64,000 nucleotides of DNA from Streptomyces geranii (GCF_002954775.1 NZ_PJME01000003.1:186001-250000); one strand, 5' to 3'; shown: positions 11,621 through 21,047, counted from the stretch's first letter. The notes: generated by a model from the letters alone, not told the origin. Translations and numbers: made by a program.

Positions 11621-11793
11621 CACCGAGCGGACCGGAACCCGTAAGCGGGAACCGCTCCCACCCCACCACCCCCCACGCACACCTCGCACCGCACATTCCG
11701 CGCACCCCATGCCGGGTGCGTCCCTTCACCCGCACGTTCCGTACGTACCGCACGACGTACGGCGCACCGCGTACGACTGAAGGAGATCATGAC

Positions 11794-12894
11794 ATGGCCC
11801 TGACATCATCGTCCCCACCCTCCTCCCGCACCCCACCCCGCCTGCCCCTCCCCACCCGGGGCAGAGCCTTCCTCCTCGTCCTCCTCGCCCTGCTCACCGC
11901 GATCCCGGCCCTCGGCCTGGTCGTCACCTCGGGCGGTGACGCGGAGGCGCACGGCACCCCGATGAAACCCGGCAGCCGCACCTTCCTGTGCTGGCAGGAC
12001 GCCCTCACCGACACCGGTGAGATCAAGGCGATCAACCCGGCCTGCAAGACGGCCCAACAGGTCAGCGGTACAACGCCGTTCTACAACTGGTTCTCGGTGC
12101 TCCGCTCGGACGGCGCCGGCCGCACCCGCGGCTTCGTCCCGGACGGTCAGCTGTGCAGCGGCGGCAACACCAACTTCACCGGGTTCAACACCCCCAGCGC
12201 CGACTGGCCGTTGACCCACCTCACCTCGGGCGCCACCGTCGACTTCTCGTACAACGCGTGGGCGGCGCACCCGGGTTGGTTCTACGTCTACATCACCAAG
12301 GACGGCTTCGACCCGACCAAGACGCTCACCTGGGACGCCATCGAGTCCCAGCCCTTCCTGAGCGTCGACCACCCGCCGCTCAACGGCACCCCGGGCAACG
12401 TCGAGGCCAACTACTCCTGGAGCGGGCGGCTTCCGGCGAACAAGTCCGGCCGTCACCTCATCTACATGGTGTGGCAGCGCTCCGACAGCGCGGAGACCTT
12501 CTACTCCTGCTCCGACGTCGTCTTCGACGGCGGCAACGGCGAGGTCACCGGCATCAAGGACCCGGGCAACCCGCCCACCGAGCCCCCGCCCGGCGCGTGC
12601 ACCGCGAGCCGCCGTACGACGGGCAGTTGGACCGGCGGCTACCAGTCCGAGGTCACCGTCACCAACTCCGGCACCGTCCCGATGCTCGGCTGGATGGTCG
12701 ACTGGACCCTCCCGGCCGGCCAGAAGATCGACAGCCTCTGGAACGGCAACGCGACCTACAACGGCCAGGCGGTGATGGTCCACAACGCCAACTGGAACGG
12801 CTCGCTCGATCCGGGCAGAAGCGCGACCTTCGGCTACGTCGTCCAGGGCTCCGGAGGTGATACGGCGACGACCCTGCCCTGTCGGGTCGGTTAG
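11794..12894 (+). CDS. Secreted AA10 lytic polysaccharide monooxygenase with CBM2
   Basis: A 366-residue exported copper monooxygenase that cleaves crystalline polysaccharide oxidatively. After the signal peptide (about 1-52, ending 'GGDAEA') the mature protein begins with His53 ('HGTPMKPGSR'); His53 and His159 ('NAWAAHPGW') form the copper histidine brace. The AA10 domain runs to about residue 255 and ends with 'YSCSDVVFDGGNGEVTG', as in S. coelicolor CelS2-type enzymes. A proline-rich linker leads to a CBM2 (about 267-366, 'GSWTGGYQSEVTVTNSG', 'LWNGNATYNG'). The ATG at 11794 has AAGGAGA 7 nt upstream. The CebR box in the promoter and the CBM2 point to cellulose as substrate; chitin activity cannot be excluded from sequence. 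A strong terminator follows. Confidence 0.95.
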   Translation: MALTSSSPPSSRTPPRLPLPTRGRAFLLVLLALLTAIPALGLVVTSGGDAEAHGTPMKPGSRTFLCWQDALTDTGEIKAINPACKTAQQVSGTTPFYNWFSVLRSDGAGRTRGFVPDGQLCSGGNTNFTGFNTPSADWPLTHLTSGATVDFSYNAWAAHPGWFYVYITKDGFDPTKTLTWDAIESQPFLSVDHPPLNGTPGNVEANYSWSGRLPANKSGRHLIYMVWQRSDSAETFYSCSDVVFDGGNGEVTGIKDPGNPPTEPPPGACTASRRTTGSWTGGYQSEVTVTNSGTVPMLGWMVDWTLPAGQKIDSLWNGNATYNGQAVMVHNANWNGSLDPGRSATFGYVVQGSGGDTATTLPCRVG

Positions 12895-12923
12895 TACCGG
12901 ACCCGGGAGCGGGACTGCTCAGG

Positions 12924-12956
12924 GCGGACCCGGTGGTCGATACCCACCGGGTCCGC
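12924..12956. terminator. Terminator after the LPMO gene
   Basis: A 13-bp perfect GC-rich stem (12924-12936 with 12944-12956) with a 7-nt loop, 30 bp after the LPMO stop, separating it from the GH92 gene. Confidence 0.8.
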
Positions 12957-13021
12957 GAGCCGGGCCCGCACGGGGGATGAGGCCCGGGTGGAGCAGCTCT
13001 CGGGGTGCGACCGACTGGCCG

Positions 13022-13035
13022 GGACAACGTTGTCC
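13022..13035. promoter_or_regulatory. LacI-type palindromic operator upstream of the first GH92 gene
   Basis: GGACAACGTTGTCC is a perfect 14-bp palindrome with the central ACGT typical of LacI-family sites. The same core (GACAACGTTGTC) recurs at 20707-20720 before the second GH92 gene, so one repressor probably controls both. Which LacI protein binds it is unknown. Confidence 0.7.
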
Positions 13036-13139
13036 AGTGGTCTAAACATCACTCTATCGCCCCAATGGACAACACCGTCAACCCGGTTGGCGCGCGCGTC
13101 GGCGCAGGGGCACGCGCCCCCCGTGGTACCGCTGGCGCC

Positions 13140-16100
13140 ATGCGTGTCCGCCCTACGTCCCTGCTGCTCGCCGCCGCCCTGGCCCTCGGCACCCCCACAC
13201 CGGCACCGGCAGCGCCCGTGGGTGTCCCGCTGGTCCAGGACCCCACCCCGTACGTCGACCCGCTGATCGGCACCAGCAACGGCGGCGACGTCTTCCCGGG
13301 CGCGGTCGTCCCCTTCGGCATGCTTTCCTGGAGCCCCGAGAACACCCGGGGCGACGCCACCCGCACCGCGGCCCCCGGCGGCTACCACTACGACGCCACC
13401 CGCGTCCGGGGCTTCAGCCTCACCCACATGTCCGGCACGGGCTGCGCGGGCGGCAGCGGCGACATCCCCTTCTTCCCGTACGCCGGTGAGGTCACGTCCT
13501 CCCCGGCGAGCGACACCCGGGACGCGGTGTACGCCGCCGACTTCAGCCACGCCGACGAGACGGCCGAACCGGGCCACTACCGGGTGGGCCTGGCGTCCGG
13601 GGTGACGGCCGACCTCACGGCAACCGCCCGCACCGGCTCCGCCCGCTTCACCTACCCGGCGGACAGACCGGCCTCGATGCTGATCCGCACCGCCAACTCC
13701 GAGGTGGGCTCCACGGATTCGACGGTCACGATCGACCCCGCCACCCGCACGGTCTCGGGCTCGGTCACCTCCGGCAACTTCTGCGGCCACCTCGACCCGG
13801 AGGGCCGACGCCCGTACTACACCCTCCACTTCACGGCCCGCTTCGACCGCGCCTTCAGGTCGACGGGCACCTGGCAGGACGACCGCCTGAGCCCGGGCAC
13901 GACGTCCACGTCCGGCGGCACGGGCGGCTTCACCGCCGACAACGGCCGTCCGGTGGCGGGCAAAGGGGCGGGCGGATACGTCGAGTTCGAGCCCGGCGCC
14001 GGTCCGGTGGGCGTCAAGGTCGGTATCTCGTACGTCAGTCGGGCGGGCGCCGAGGCCAACCTGGCCGCCGAGAACCCGCCGACCCGGACCTTCACGTCGG
14101 TGAGGTCGGCGGCCCAACTCGCCTGGCGGGAAAGGCTGGCCGCGATCAGGGTCGGCGGCGGCACGGAAGCGGACCGCACCACTTTCTACACGGCCCTCTA
14201 CCACTCCCTCCTCCACCCGAACGTCATCAGCGACGCCGACCGCCGCTACCGGGGCGCCGACGACCGGGTCCACACGGTCCGGCCGGGCCACGACCACCAG
14301 TACGGCACCTTCTCCGGCTGGGACGTCTACCGCTCCCAGGTCCAGCTGCTCACCCTCCTGAACCCCGACACCGGCTCGGACATCGCCCAGTCCCTGTACG
14401 AACTCGCCCGCCAGAACGGCGGCTTGTGGGACCGCTGGCTGCACGGCGCGAGCGGCACCCACGTCATGAACGGCGACCCGTCGCCCGCCACCCTCGCCGG
14501 TATCCGGGCCTTCGGCGGCACCCGCTTCGACCTGCGCGGCGCGCTGCCCTCGCTGACCCGGGCAGCGACGGTGCCGACACCGCGAGACCTGTCCCCGGCG
14601 GGCAGACCGGTCCTGGCGGTGGGCCAACGCCCCTCCCTGGACAAGTACTTGGCCCACCACTACATGCCGTCGGTGTCCAACGCCTGGGCAGGCGCGGCGG
14701 AAACCCTGGAGATGTCGGGCGCGGACTTCGCCCTGTCCCAACTGGCCTCAGCGGCAGGGCAGAAGAGGACAGCGGCCGAGTTCATGGGCCGCGCCCAGTG
14801 GTGGCAGAACAACTTCGACATCGCGGCCCACGCCACCGGCGGCTACATCGCCGACCGCAGGGCGGACGGCAGTTGGGCCCCCGGCTTCACCCCGGCCACC
14901 GGCAGGGGCTTCGTCGAGGGTACGGCGGCCCAGTACACCTGGATGGTCCCGCACAACCCGGCGGGCCTGTTCGCGGCGATGGGCGGCCCCGCCGAGGCAC
15001 GTGACCGCCTGGACGCCTTCTTCCACCGCGCCGACGGCGGCTGGGCCCTCACCGGCAGCGGCGGCGAGAAGTCCGAGCTGGACAACGAGCCCTCGGTCAA
15101 CGTCCCCTACCTGTACGCCTACGCGGGCGCCCCGCACAAAACGCAGGAGACGGTCCGCGCGGCGATGACGACCCTCTGGTCGACCCGCCCCGGCGGCATC
15201 CCCGGCAACGACGACCTGGGCGCGATGTCCTCCTGGTACGTCTTCGCCGCCCTCGGCATGTACCCCCAGGTGCCGTCCCGGGCCGAACTGGTCCTGGCCT
15301 CACCCCTGTTCCCGAGGATCGAGATCAGCCGCCCGTACGGCAACGACATCTCGATCCGGGCGGAGGGAGCGGCGGCGGAGTCCCCGTACGTCGTCTCCCT
15401 GCGGGTCAACGGCCGTGCGAGCAGCCGCCCTTGGCTCCCGGCGTCCTTCGTCCGGCACGGCGGCACCCTGGACTACACCCTGGCCGCCACCCCGCACCCC
15501 ACCTGGGGCTCGGCCCCGTCCGACGCCCCGCCGTCCTTCCGCTCGGGCGAGCAGCCGTACCAGATCGGCGTGGGCCCGACGGCAGCGACGCTCGCACCGG
15601 GAGGCGGCGCGGCGGTGGACATCCGCGCACTGTCCCTGACGGGCGAGGGCGACACGGCCCCGGAGGTGCGCTTCGAGGTGGAGACACCGCCGGGGGTGAC
15701 GGCAACGCCCGCCGCAGGGAGGGTGGTCGACGGCCGCCGCCAGGTCACGCTGACCGCGTCACCGGACGCCACCCAGGGCTTCCACGAGGCGAGGATCAAG
15801 GTCACCTCGACGGACAACACGGCGTACGAGCAGCCGATCGCCCTCACGGTGGCCGCCCCGGGCTCCCTCCTCGCCGCCTACAACAACACGGGCACCTCCG
15901 ACGACACCGGCGACCACACCGAGGCCGACTACGACGGCGGCGGCTGGAGCTACTCCCGCCAGGCCCTGGCAGCGGAGGGCCTGACCCCGGGAACCCGGGG
16001 GACCCTCCCGACCGGCCTGACCTTCACCTGGCCGACCTCACCGCCGGGCCGCCCGGACAACGCGTCGGCGTCGGCCCAGACGATCCAACTGGCCTCCCCG

Positions 16101-16424
16101 GCAACCCGGTTGTCGTTCATCGGCAGCGGAGTCTTCGGCAACCAGCAGACGACGGCGACGGTCACGTACACCGACGGCACCACGGACACGACCGACCTCG
16201 CCCTCACCGACTGGACCGTCGGCGGCGGCACGGGGACGGTCCAGTACGGCAACGAGGTCGTGGCCAGGGCGGCGTACCGGAACGTCTCGGGAGCTGGCCG
16301 CGACCCGGTCCCGACGTACGTCTTCGCGACCCGGCCGTTCACGGCTCCGGTGGGCCGGAGCATCGCGAGCGTACGTCTCCCGGCCAATGCCGACGTGCAT
16401 GTTTTCACCCTCGCCGTCGGCTGA
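13140..16424 (+). CDS. Secreted GH92 alpha-mannosidase
   Basis: A 1094-residue exported, calcium-dependent exo-alpha-mannosidase of family GH92. The signal peptide is about residues 1-25 ('MRVRPTSLLLAAALALG'). The N-terminal beta domain begins with 'PYVDPLIGTSNGGDVFPGA', a GH92 hallmark; the (alpha/alpha)6 catalytic domain contains 'EGTAAQYTWMVPHN', 'DNEPS' (from 648) and 'GNDDLGAMSSWY' (from 689). From about 775 an alpha-galactosidase NEW3-like beta domain and a further C-terminal beta module follow ('AAYNNTGTSDD' onwards), perhaps a carbohydrate-binding module. The start is uncertain: ATG 13140 gives a clean signal peptide but has no good ribosome site, and an in-frame ATG at 13065 lies closer to the operator. 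It shares an operator with the second GH92 gene and is followed after 12 bp by a small gene. Confidence 0.95.
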   Translation: MRVRPTSLLLAAALALGTPTPAPAAPVGVPLVQDPTPYVDPLIGTSNGGDVFPGAVVPFGMLSWSPENTRGDATRTAAPGGYHYDATRVRGFSLTHMSGTGCAGGSGDIPFFPYAGEVTSSPASDTRDAVYAADFSHADETAEPGHYRVGLASGVTADLTATARTGSARFTYPADRPASMLIRTANSEVGSTDSTVTIDPATRTVSGSVTSGNFCGHLDPEGRRPYYTLHFTARFDRAFRSTGTWQDDRLSPGTTSTSGGTGGFTADNGRPVAGKGAGGYVEFEPGAGPVGVKVGISYVSRAGAEANLAAENPPTRTFTSVRSAAQLAWRERLAAIRVGGGTEADRTTFYTALYHSLLHPNVISDADRRYRGADDRVHTVRPGHDHQYGTFSGWDVYRSQVQLLTLLNPDTGSDIAQSLYELARQNGGLWDRWLHGASGTHVMNGDPSPATLAGIRAFGGTRFDLRGALPSLTRAATVPTPRDLSPAGRPVLAVGQRPSLDKYLAHHYMPSVSNAWAGAAETLEMSGADFALSQLASAAGQKRTAAEFMGRAQWWQNNFDIAAHATGGYIADRRADGSWAPGFTPATGRGFVEGTAAQYTWMVPHNPAGLFAAMGGPAEARDRLDAFFHRADGGWALTGSGGEKSELDNEPSVNVPYLYAYAGAPHKTQETVRAAMTTLWSTRPGGIPGNDDLGAMSSWYVFAALGMYPQVPSRAELVLASPLFPRIEISRPYGNDISIRAEGAAAESPYVVSLRVNGRASSRPWLPASFVRHGGTLDYTLAATPHPTWGSAPSDAPPSFRSGEQPYQIGVGPTAATLAPGGGAAVDIRALSLTGEGDTAPEVRFEVETPPGVTATPAAGRVVDGRRQVTLTASPDATQGFHEARIKVTSTDNTAYEQPIALTVAAPGSLLAAYNNTGTSDDTGDHTEADYDGGGWSYSRQALAAEGLTPGTRGTLPTGLTFTWPTSPPGRPDNASASAQTIQLASPATRLSFIGSGVFGNQQTTATVTYTDGTTDTTDLALTDWTVGGGTGTVQYGNEVVARAAYRNVSGAGRDPVPTYVFATRPFTAPVGRSIASVRLPANADVHVFTLAVG

Positions 16425-16436
16425 CACCATCGATGG

Positions 16437-16826
16437 ATGGGGCAACGACCGAACCTCCCCGCGGAGTTCAGGTCCGAGGCACGCATCGCCTTCGCGTTCC
16501 TCGTCGAGACCGAGGGCTTCGCCGAGCCGGAGGACCACGACCTCGGGCTGACGTACTGCCGCGTCGACCTGGAAGTGCGCCTCTGCTGCCATCTGAGACG
16601 GCCTGAGCACTGCGTGTGGACGCGCCTGAGCCCGATCGCGCCGGACGGCACCCGAGGGTGGGGTGCGTACCTGGACGACCTCTACACAGCCGCCGGCTGC
16701 GGCCCGCCCCAGGATGTCCCCAGCACGGTCCACAACCGCCGCTCCCTGCTCAAGCGCGTCCACCAACACGCGGAGGCCCTGCGCCGATTACTGCCCCGCC
16801 TCCCCGCCCACTTCCCCGAGCGCTGA
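16437..16826 (+). CDS. Small protein of unknown function with a TTA codon
   Basis: A 129-residue protein that starts 12 bp after the GH92 stop and converges with the next gene across 28 bp. It has no signal peptide or membrane segment. It has four cysteines (Cys41, Cys50, Cys51, Cys59), a further Cys88, and a basic C-terminus ('HNRRSLLKRVHQHAEALRRLL'). I do not recognise a family. Codon 118 is TTA (16788-16790), so full translation should need the bldA tRNA. Third-position GC bias in frame and tight packing support a real gene. An ATG at 16433 is out of frame. Confidence 0.7.
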   Translation: MGQRPNLPAEFRSEARIAFAFLVETEGFAEPEDHDLGLTYCRVDLEVRLCCHLRRPEHCVWTRLSPIAPDGTRGWGAYLDDLYTAAGCGPPQDVPSTVHNRRSLLKRVHQHAEALRRLLPRLPAHFPER

Positions 16827-16854
16827 CCGGAGAAGCGGGCCCGGGAGGATCGGC

Positions 16855-19800
16855 TCAGCCCAGCAACTCCACCTCCGCCAAAGCCGACTCCCGGTCCAGC
16901 ACCAGCCGATACCGCGCGTACGAGCCCGCGAACGCCACCGAGAACGCCCGGGTCTGCCGGTCCCACCTGAACTGCTCACCCGAACGCCGGTCCAACGTCC
17001 GCCAGTTGGCGCCGTCCGACGACCCCTGCAGCACCCACCCCGTCGGAGCCGCAGCCCGGTCCGCCGACGTCAGCGTGTACTGAACGGCCTTCGTGGCACC
17101 GGCGACCGGCAGGTTCACGGACGACGTCACCGTCGCGTTCGTCGCCGACGTGTCGTCGAACAACGCACCCCCGCCCACCACCACGTCCGCCCGAGGCGCG
17201 GGCACCTCGTCGTCCTGGGTGATCGACACCGGGGCCGCCTCCTTGGACGTACCCCATGCCGAAGGCTCCGGGCCCATGTCGAACTCCAGGGTCCCACCCG
17301 CCGAGACGATCGAGTGGGGGAGCGAAGTCGACGTCCAGGACTGCCCGTTGACCTTCAAGCCCTGTACATACACGTTTCGCGCGCTGTTCTCCGGAGCCTT
17401 GATCACCAGGTCCCGTCCGTTCTCCAGATGGACGGTCGCCTTCGTGAACAACGGTGAACCGATGGCGTATTCGCCGCTGCCCATGACCAACGGGTAGAAG
17501 CCCAGCGCCGAGAACAGATACCAGGCCGACTGCTCCCCGTTGTCCTCGTCGCCGTGGTAGCCCTGGCCGATCTCGCTGCCCGTGTAGAGCCGGGAGAGCA
17601 CCTCGCGGACGTTCTTCTGCGTCTTCCAGGGCTGCCCTGCCGCGTCGTACATGTAATTCACGTGGTGGGCCACCTGGTTGGAGTGGCCGTACATGCCCAT
17701 CCGGACGTCCCGCGCCTCCGTCATCTCGTGGATGACCCCGCCGTACGAGCCCACGAACTCCGGTGCCGCCGTCTCAGGCGTCGCGAAGTACTCGTCGAGC
17801 TTGTCCGCCAGGCCCGCCCGGCCGCCGTACAGGTTGGCCAGACCCCGGCTGTCCTGCGGGGCCGTGAAGGCGTAGCCCCAGCCGTTGGTCTCCGTGTAGT
17901 CGTGGCCCCAGACGCGCGGGTCGTACGCCGACGACTCGACCCGCCAGTCGCCCTGCGCGTTCCGGCCCTGGAAGAAACCGGCCCGCCGGTCGAACAACCG
18001 CACATAGTCCTGGGCCCGGTTGAGGAAGTACTCGGACTCCTCCTTGTACCGTTTCACGCCCGTCTCCCGGTACAGCTCCTGACCCATCCGCGCGATGCCG
18101 TAGTCGTTGAGGTAGCCCTCCAGCGCCCACGACAGGCCCTCACGCGTCTCGGTGCTCGTGTAGCCGAGGAACGGCGAGGTCGCCATGCCCTTGCGGCCCA
18201 CGCCCGACGAGGGGGGTACCACGGTCGCGTTCTTCACGGCCGCGTCGTACGCCGACTTCGCGTCGAACCCGACCCCCTTCACATAGGCGTCGGCGAACGC
18301 CACGTCCGACGACGTACCCGTCATCAGGTCGGCGTACCCGGGGGAGGACCACCGCGAGGTCCAGCCGCCGTCCTTGTACTGCTGCACGAACCCGTCGACC
18401 ATCTCGCCCGCTTGACGGGGCGTCAGGAACGAGTAGGCCGGCCAGGTCGTCCGATACGTGTCCCAGAAGCCGTTGTTGACGTACACCTTGCCGTCCACGA
18501 TCTTCGCCCCGGTGTGCGTCGGGGTGTCGGGACCCGGCATCGGGGAGAACGGCGACGCGTACTGGAACTTCGAACCGACCTTCTCGAAGCCGGAGTTGGG
18601 GTACAGATACAGCCGGTACAGGCTGGAGTACAGCGTCGTCAGCTGGTCCGCCGTCGCCCCCTCCACCTCGACCTTCCCGAGCAGCCCGTCCCACTGCCGC
18701 TGCGCACCTGCCCGTACCGCCTCGAAGGACGTGCCCTCCGGAATCTCCTGCCGCAGATTGGCCTTCGCCTGGTCGACGCTGATCAGCGAGGTGGCGATCC
18801 GCAGCGTCACCGTCCCGTCCGACGCCGGCCTGAACCGGAGATATCCCTTCACCCCACTCGACGAGCCCTCCGTGACCACCGCCTCCTCGCCGAACTCCCC
18901 GTACACGAACAGCCGGGTCGCCCCCGTCGACAGCCCCGACTTCACGTCCGAGTAGCCGGTGAAGGTGCCGCTGTCCGGGTCCAGGGTCAGGCCCGCCTGG
19001 TCGGTGACGTTGTCGAAGAGGACGCTCGCGTCGGCGCCGGGGTAGGTGAAGCGCAGGACCGCCGCGTGGTCGGTCGGGGTCATCTCCGCCCTGACGCCGT
19101 TCTCGAACCGCACCCCGTAGTAGTAGGGCCGCGCGGTCTCGTTCTCGTGCCGGAAGGCCAGCGCCCGTGCCGTACGCCCGGTGTCCGGGGTGCCCGCCGA
19201 GACCGACGGCATCACCTGGAAGGTCTGCCGGTCGCCCATCCAGGGGCTCGGCTCATGACTCGCGCTGAACGCCTGGATCGTCGGCAGGTTGTCGGTGTTG
19301 TTGGCCCGCGCGTAGTCGTACAGCCAGCTCAGCGAGCCCGCGTTGGTCACCGGCGTCCAGAAGTTGAAGCCGTGCGGCACGGCCGTCGCCGGGAAGTTGT
19401 TGCCCCGTGAGAAGCCGCCGCTGGAGTTGGTGCCCCGGGTCGTCACGGCGTAGTCGGACAGGTGTTCCCGAGGAGGCTCGGGGGCGACCGTCCGCAGCGC
19501 CACGTCGTCGATCCAGCCCCGGAACTTCGCCGGACCGGACGGCGAGTCGTACGCCACCAGCACCCGGTCGACCGTCCGCCCCTCCGCCACCGCGCCGATC
19601 CGCGAGGCGACATGGTTCCACTGGTTGACGTACAACACCTTGGCCGCGCCCTGCCCACGAGGCGTCAGCGCGAAGCCGTGCTGGTCCACCGCCGGCAGTT
19701 CACTCAGCAGCGTGCCGTCCGTGAAGGCGAGGTCCACCGACACGTTCGTGGCGTCGTAGTCGCGATCGCCGTCCGCCATCGACGGGAACACCCGGTACGA

Positions 19801-20682
19801 CAGCTCGGTGTCCCGGCCGACGGTCACATCCACGTCGAACACCTTGTTGTACGAGTACGCCCGCCCGTCGGCCTGATGCGTACCCGCGTACCGCAGCGCC
19901 CGTTTGCCCGTGAAACCGGCCCGCGCCTTCGCCGTCGGGGAGCCGTTCGGGCCCCGGTCGACCAGCGACAGCATGTCCCGGGGTACGGGGTCGGCGCCGC
20001 CGCCCGTCGAGAACTGGACATCGGCGAGCTGCGTGATGGCGCCGCCGTTGTTGCGCCCGATGTCGAGCCGGAAGTGCTGGTAGGAGGCGGGCTCGGCAAG
20101 GTCGTACGACCTGGTTTGGAAGCGCTCCGCGAAAGACTGGCCCGAGCGGGTGTCGAGGGTCGTCCAGCCCGTCGTGCCGTCCACCGAGCCCTGGAGCGTC
20201 CAGTCGGCCGGGTCGCGCTCGGCGTGGTCGTTGGCCGAGGTCAGCGCGTAGGTGACGACCCTGACCGGCTCGGCCAGGTCGAACTCCGCCCAGCCCGTCG
20301 GCGCGAACGTCAGCCACTTCGTGCCCGGCTCGCCGTCGACGAGGTTCTCCTTCACCTCGCCCCCGGCGGTGTTCTCCGCGCTCGCCCGGACGTCCGTCAC
20401 CCGGTCGGTCACATTGCCCGGGATGCCGCTGCTGTAGCCGCCGTCGACCCCCGAGGCCCGCCTCGCGCCGTCCGGCCCGGTGTCGACGGTGTTCAGCCAG
20501 TCCGGCGCCGGTTCACCCGCCTCGAACGAGGAGGCGAACTCCCGGTCGGCGGCCCGTGCGGCGGCGGGCAGTGCGGTCGCCGCACCCTGTCCGCCGATCA
20601 CCAGTGCGAACACTGCCGCGATGGCCGAAATTGATCTGAACTCCCATCCGTACCGAGCCCTGTGCCGAACTCCATACCGCAT
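16855..20682 (-). CDS. Secreted GH92 alpha-mannosidase flanked by CBM32-like domains
   Basis: A 1275-residue exported alpha-mannosidase. Residues 1-45 hold a signal peptide with a basic N-region ('MRYGVRHRARYGWEF'). A first F5/8 type C (CBM32-like) domain lies at about 75-190 ('WTLQGSVDGTTGWTTLDTRS'), a beta-sandwich follows, and then the GH92 catalytic region with 'NFWTPVTNAGSLSWLYDYA' and 'GDEDNGEQSAWY' (1044-1055). A second CBM32-like domain ends the protein (about 1155-1275). The start at 20682 follows GGGAGGGTG; an upstream ATG would begin inside the operator. The operator at 20707-20720 lies 25 bp upstream, so repression by a LacI protein is likely. The gene is transcribed away from ngcEFG. 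With the first GH92 gene it should release mannose from alpha-mannosides such as yeast mannan or N-glycans. Confidence 0.95.
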   Translation of the reverse strand: MRYGVRHRARYGWEFRSISAIAAVFALVIGGQGAATALPAAARAADREFASSFEAGEPAPDWLNTVDTGPDGARRASGVDGGYSSGIPGNVTDRVTDVRASAENTAGGEVKENLVDGEPGTKWLTFAPTGWAEFDLAEPVRVVTYALTSANDHAERDPADWTLQGSVDGTTGWTTLDTRSGQSFAERFQTRSYDLAEPASYQHFRLDIGRNNGGAITQLADVQFSTGGGADPVPRDMLSLVDRGPNGSPTAKARAGFTGKRALRYAGTHQADGRAYSYNKVFDVDVTVGRDTELSYRVFPSMADGDRDYDATNVSVDLAFTDGTLLSELPAVDQHGFALTPRGQGAAKVLYVNQWNHVASRIGAVAEGRTVDRVLVAYDSPSGPAKFRGWIDDVALRTVAPEPPREHLSDYAVTTRGTNSSGGFSRGNNFPATAVPHGFNFWTPVTNAGSLSWLYDYARANNTDNLPTIQAFSASHEPSPWMGDRQTFQVMPSVSAGTPDTGRTARALAFRHENETARPYYYGVRFENGVRAEMTPTDHAAVLRFTYPGADASVLFDNVTDQAGLTLDPDSGTFTGYSDVKSGLSTGATRLFVYGEFGEEAVVTEGSSSGVKGYLRFRPASDGTVTLRIATSLISVDQAKANLRQEIPEGTSFEAVRAGAQRQWDGLLGKVEVEGATADQLTTLYSSLYRLYLYPNSGFEKVGSKFQYASPFSPMPGPDTPTHTGAKIVDGKVYVNNGFWDTYRTTWPAYSFLTPRQAGEMVDGFVQQYKDGGWTSRWSSPGYADLMTGTSSDVAFADAYVKGVGFDAKSAYDAAVKNATVVPPSSGVGRKGMATSPFLGYTSTETREGLSWALEGYLNDYGIARMGQELYRETGVKRYKEESEYFLNRAQDYVRLFDRRAGFFQGRNAQGDWRVESSAYDPRVWGHDYTETNGWGYAFTAPQDSRGLANLYGGRAGLADKLDEYFATPETAAPEFVGSYGGVIHEMTEARDVRMGMYGHSNQVAHHVNYMYDAAGQPWKTQKNVREVLSRLYTGSEIGQGYHGDEDNGEQSAWYLFSALGFYPLVMGSGEYAIGSPLFTKATVHLENGRDLVIKAPENSARNVYVQGLKVNGQSWTSTSLPHSIVSAGGTLEFDMGPEPSAWGTSKEAAPVSITQDDEVPAPRADVVVGGGALFDDTSATNATVTSSVNLPVAGATKAVQYTLTSADRAAAPTGWVLQGSSDGANWRTLDRRSGEQFRWDRQTRAFSVAFAGSYARYRLVLDRESALAEVELLG

Positions 20683-20706
20683 GCGAGAGCACCCTCCCTG
20701 CCACCT

Positions 20707-20720
20707 GGACAACGTTGTCA
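20707..20720. promoter_or_regulatory. LacI-type operator upstream of the second GH92 gene
   Basis: GGACAACGTTGTCA (TGACAACGTTGTCC on the coding strand) differs from the site at 13022 only in its last base. It lies 25 bp before the GH92 start, close enough to block transcription or initiation. Confidence 0.7.
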
Positions 20721-20910
20721 CCTTGGCCGCGCAGGAACCAGTAGGGAGTCAAGTGGTCAGTGGTGTCAAGGGCGTTGGGTGTGGCATTCGGGCCCAATAT
20801 CGCGAATTTCCCGCTCAAAGGGATGCGCGCGCTCCGCATATTTCCGCGAGGTCTCAACTCGGAAAAGACCCGCGGCCAACCCTGCATTCGATCTTGCCCC
20901 TTTGACGGGA

Positions 20911-20926
20911 AGTGGACTATACCTGT
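20911..20926. promoter_or_regulatory. DasR-like (dre) site upstream of ngcE
   Basis: AGTGGACTATACCTGT matches 13 of 16 positions of the dre consensus ASTGGTCTAGACCAST, the target of the GlcNAc-6-P/GlcN-6-P-responsive GntR regulator DasR. It lies about 230 bp before ngcE, whose product binds chitobiose/GlcNAc. Match is seen, binding is inferred. Confidence 0.55.
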
Positions 20927-21047
20927 CGGCGTCCACGTACCGTTCGACCGGTGGACGACAGGTGCGGGAGAGCCGGAAGGGTGGTTTGACGTGCTGAACG
21001 CGCGGCCCGCCGGGTATTCCCTCTGATCAAGGCACATCACGGACTAA

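Noticed and set aside
13036..13051. DasR-like site beside the first GH92 operator (AGTGGTCTAAACATCA)
   Set aside because: Only 11 of 16 positions fit and one half is lost, so I do not call it.
20682..20721. Earlier start for the second GH92 gene
   Set aside because: It would lie inside the operator and lengthen the signal peptide; the inner ATG has a good GGGAGG site.
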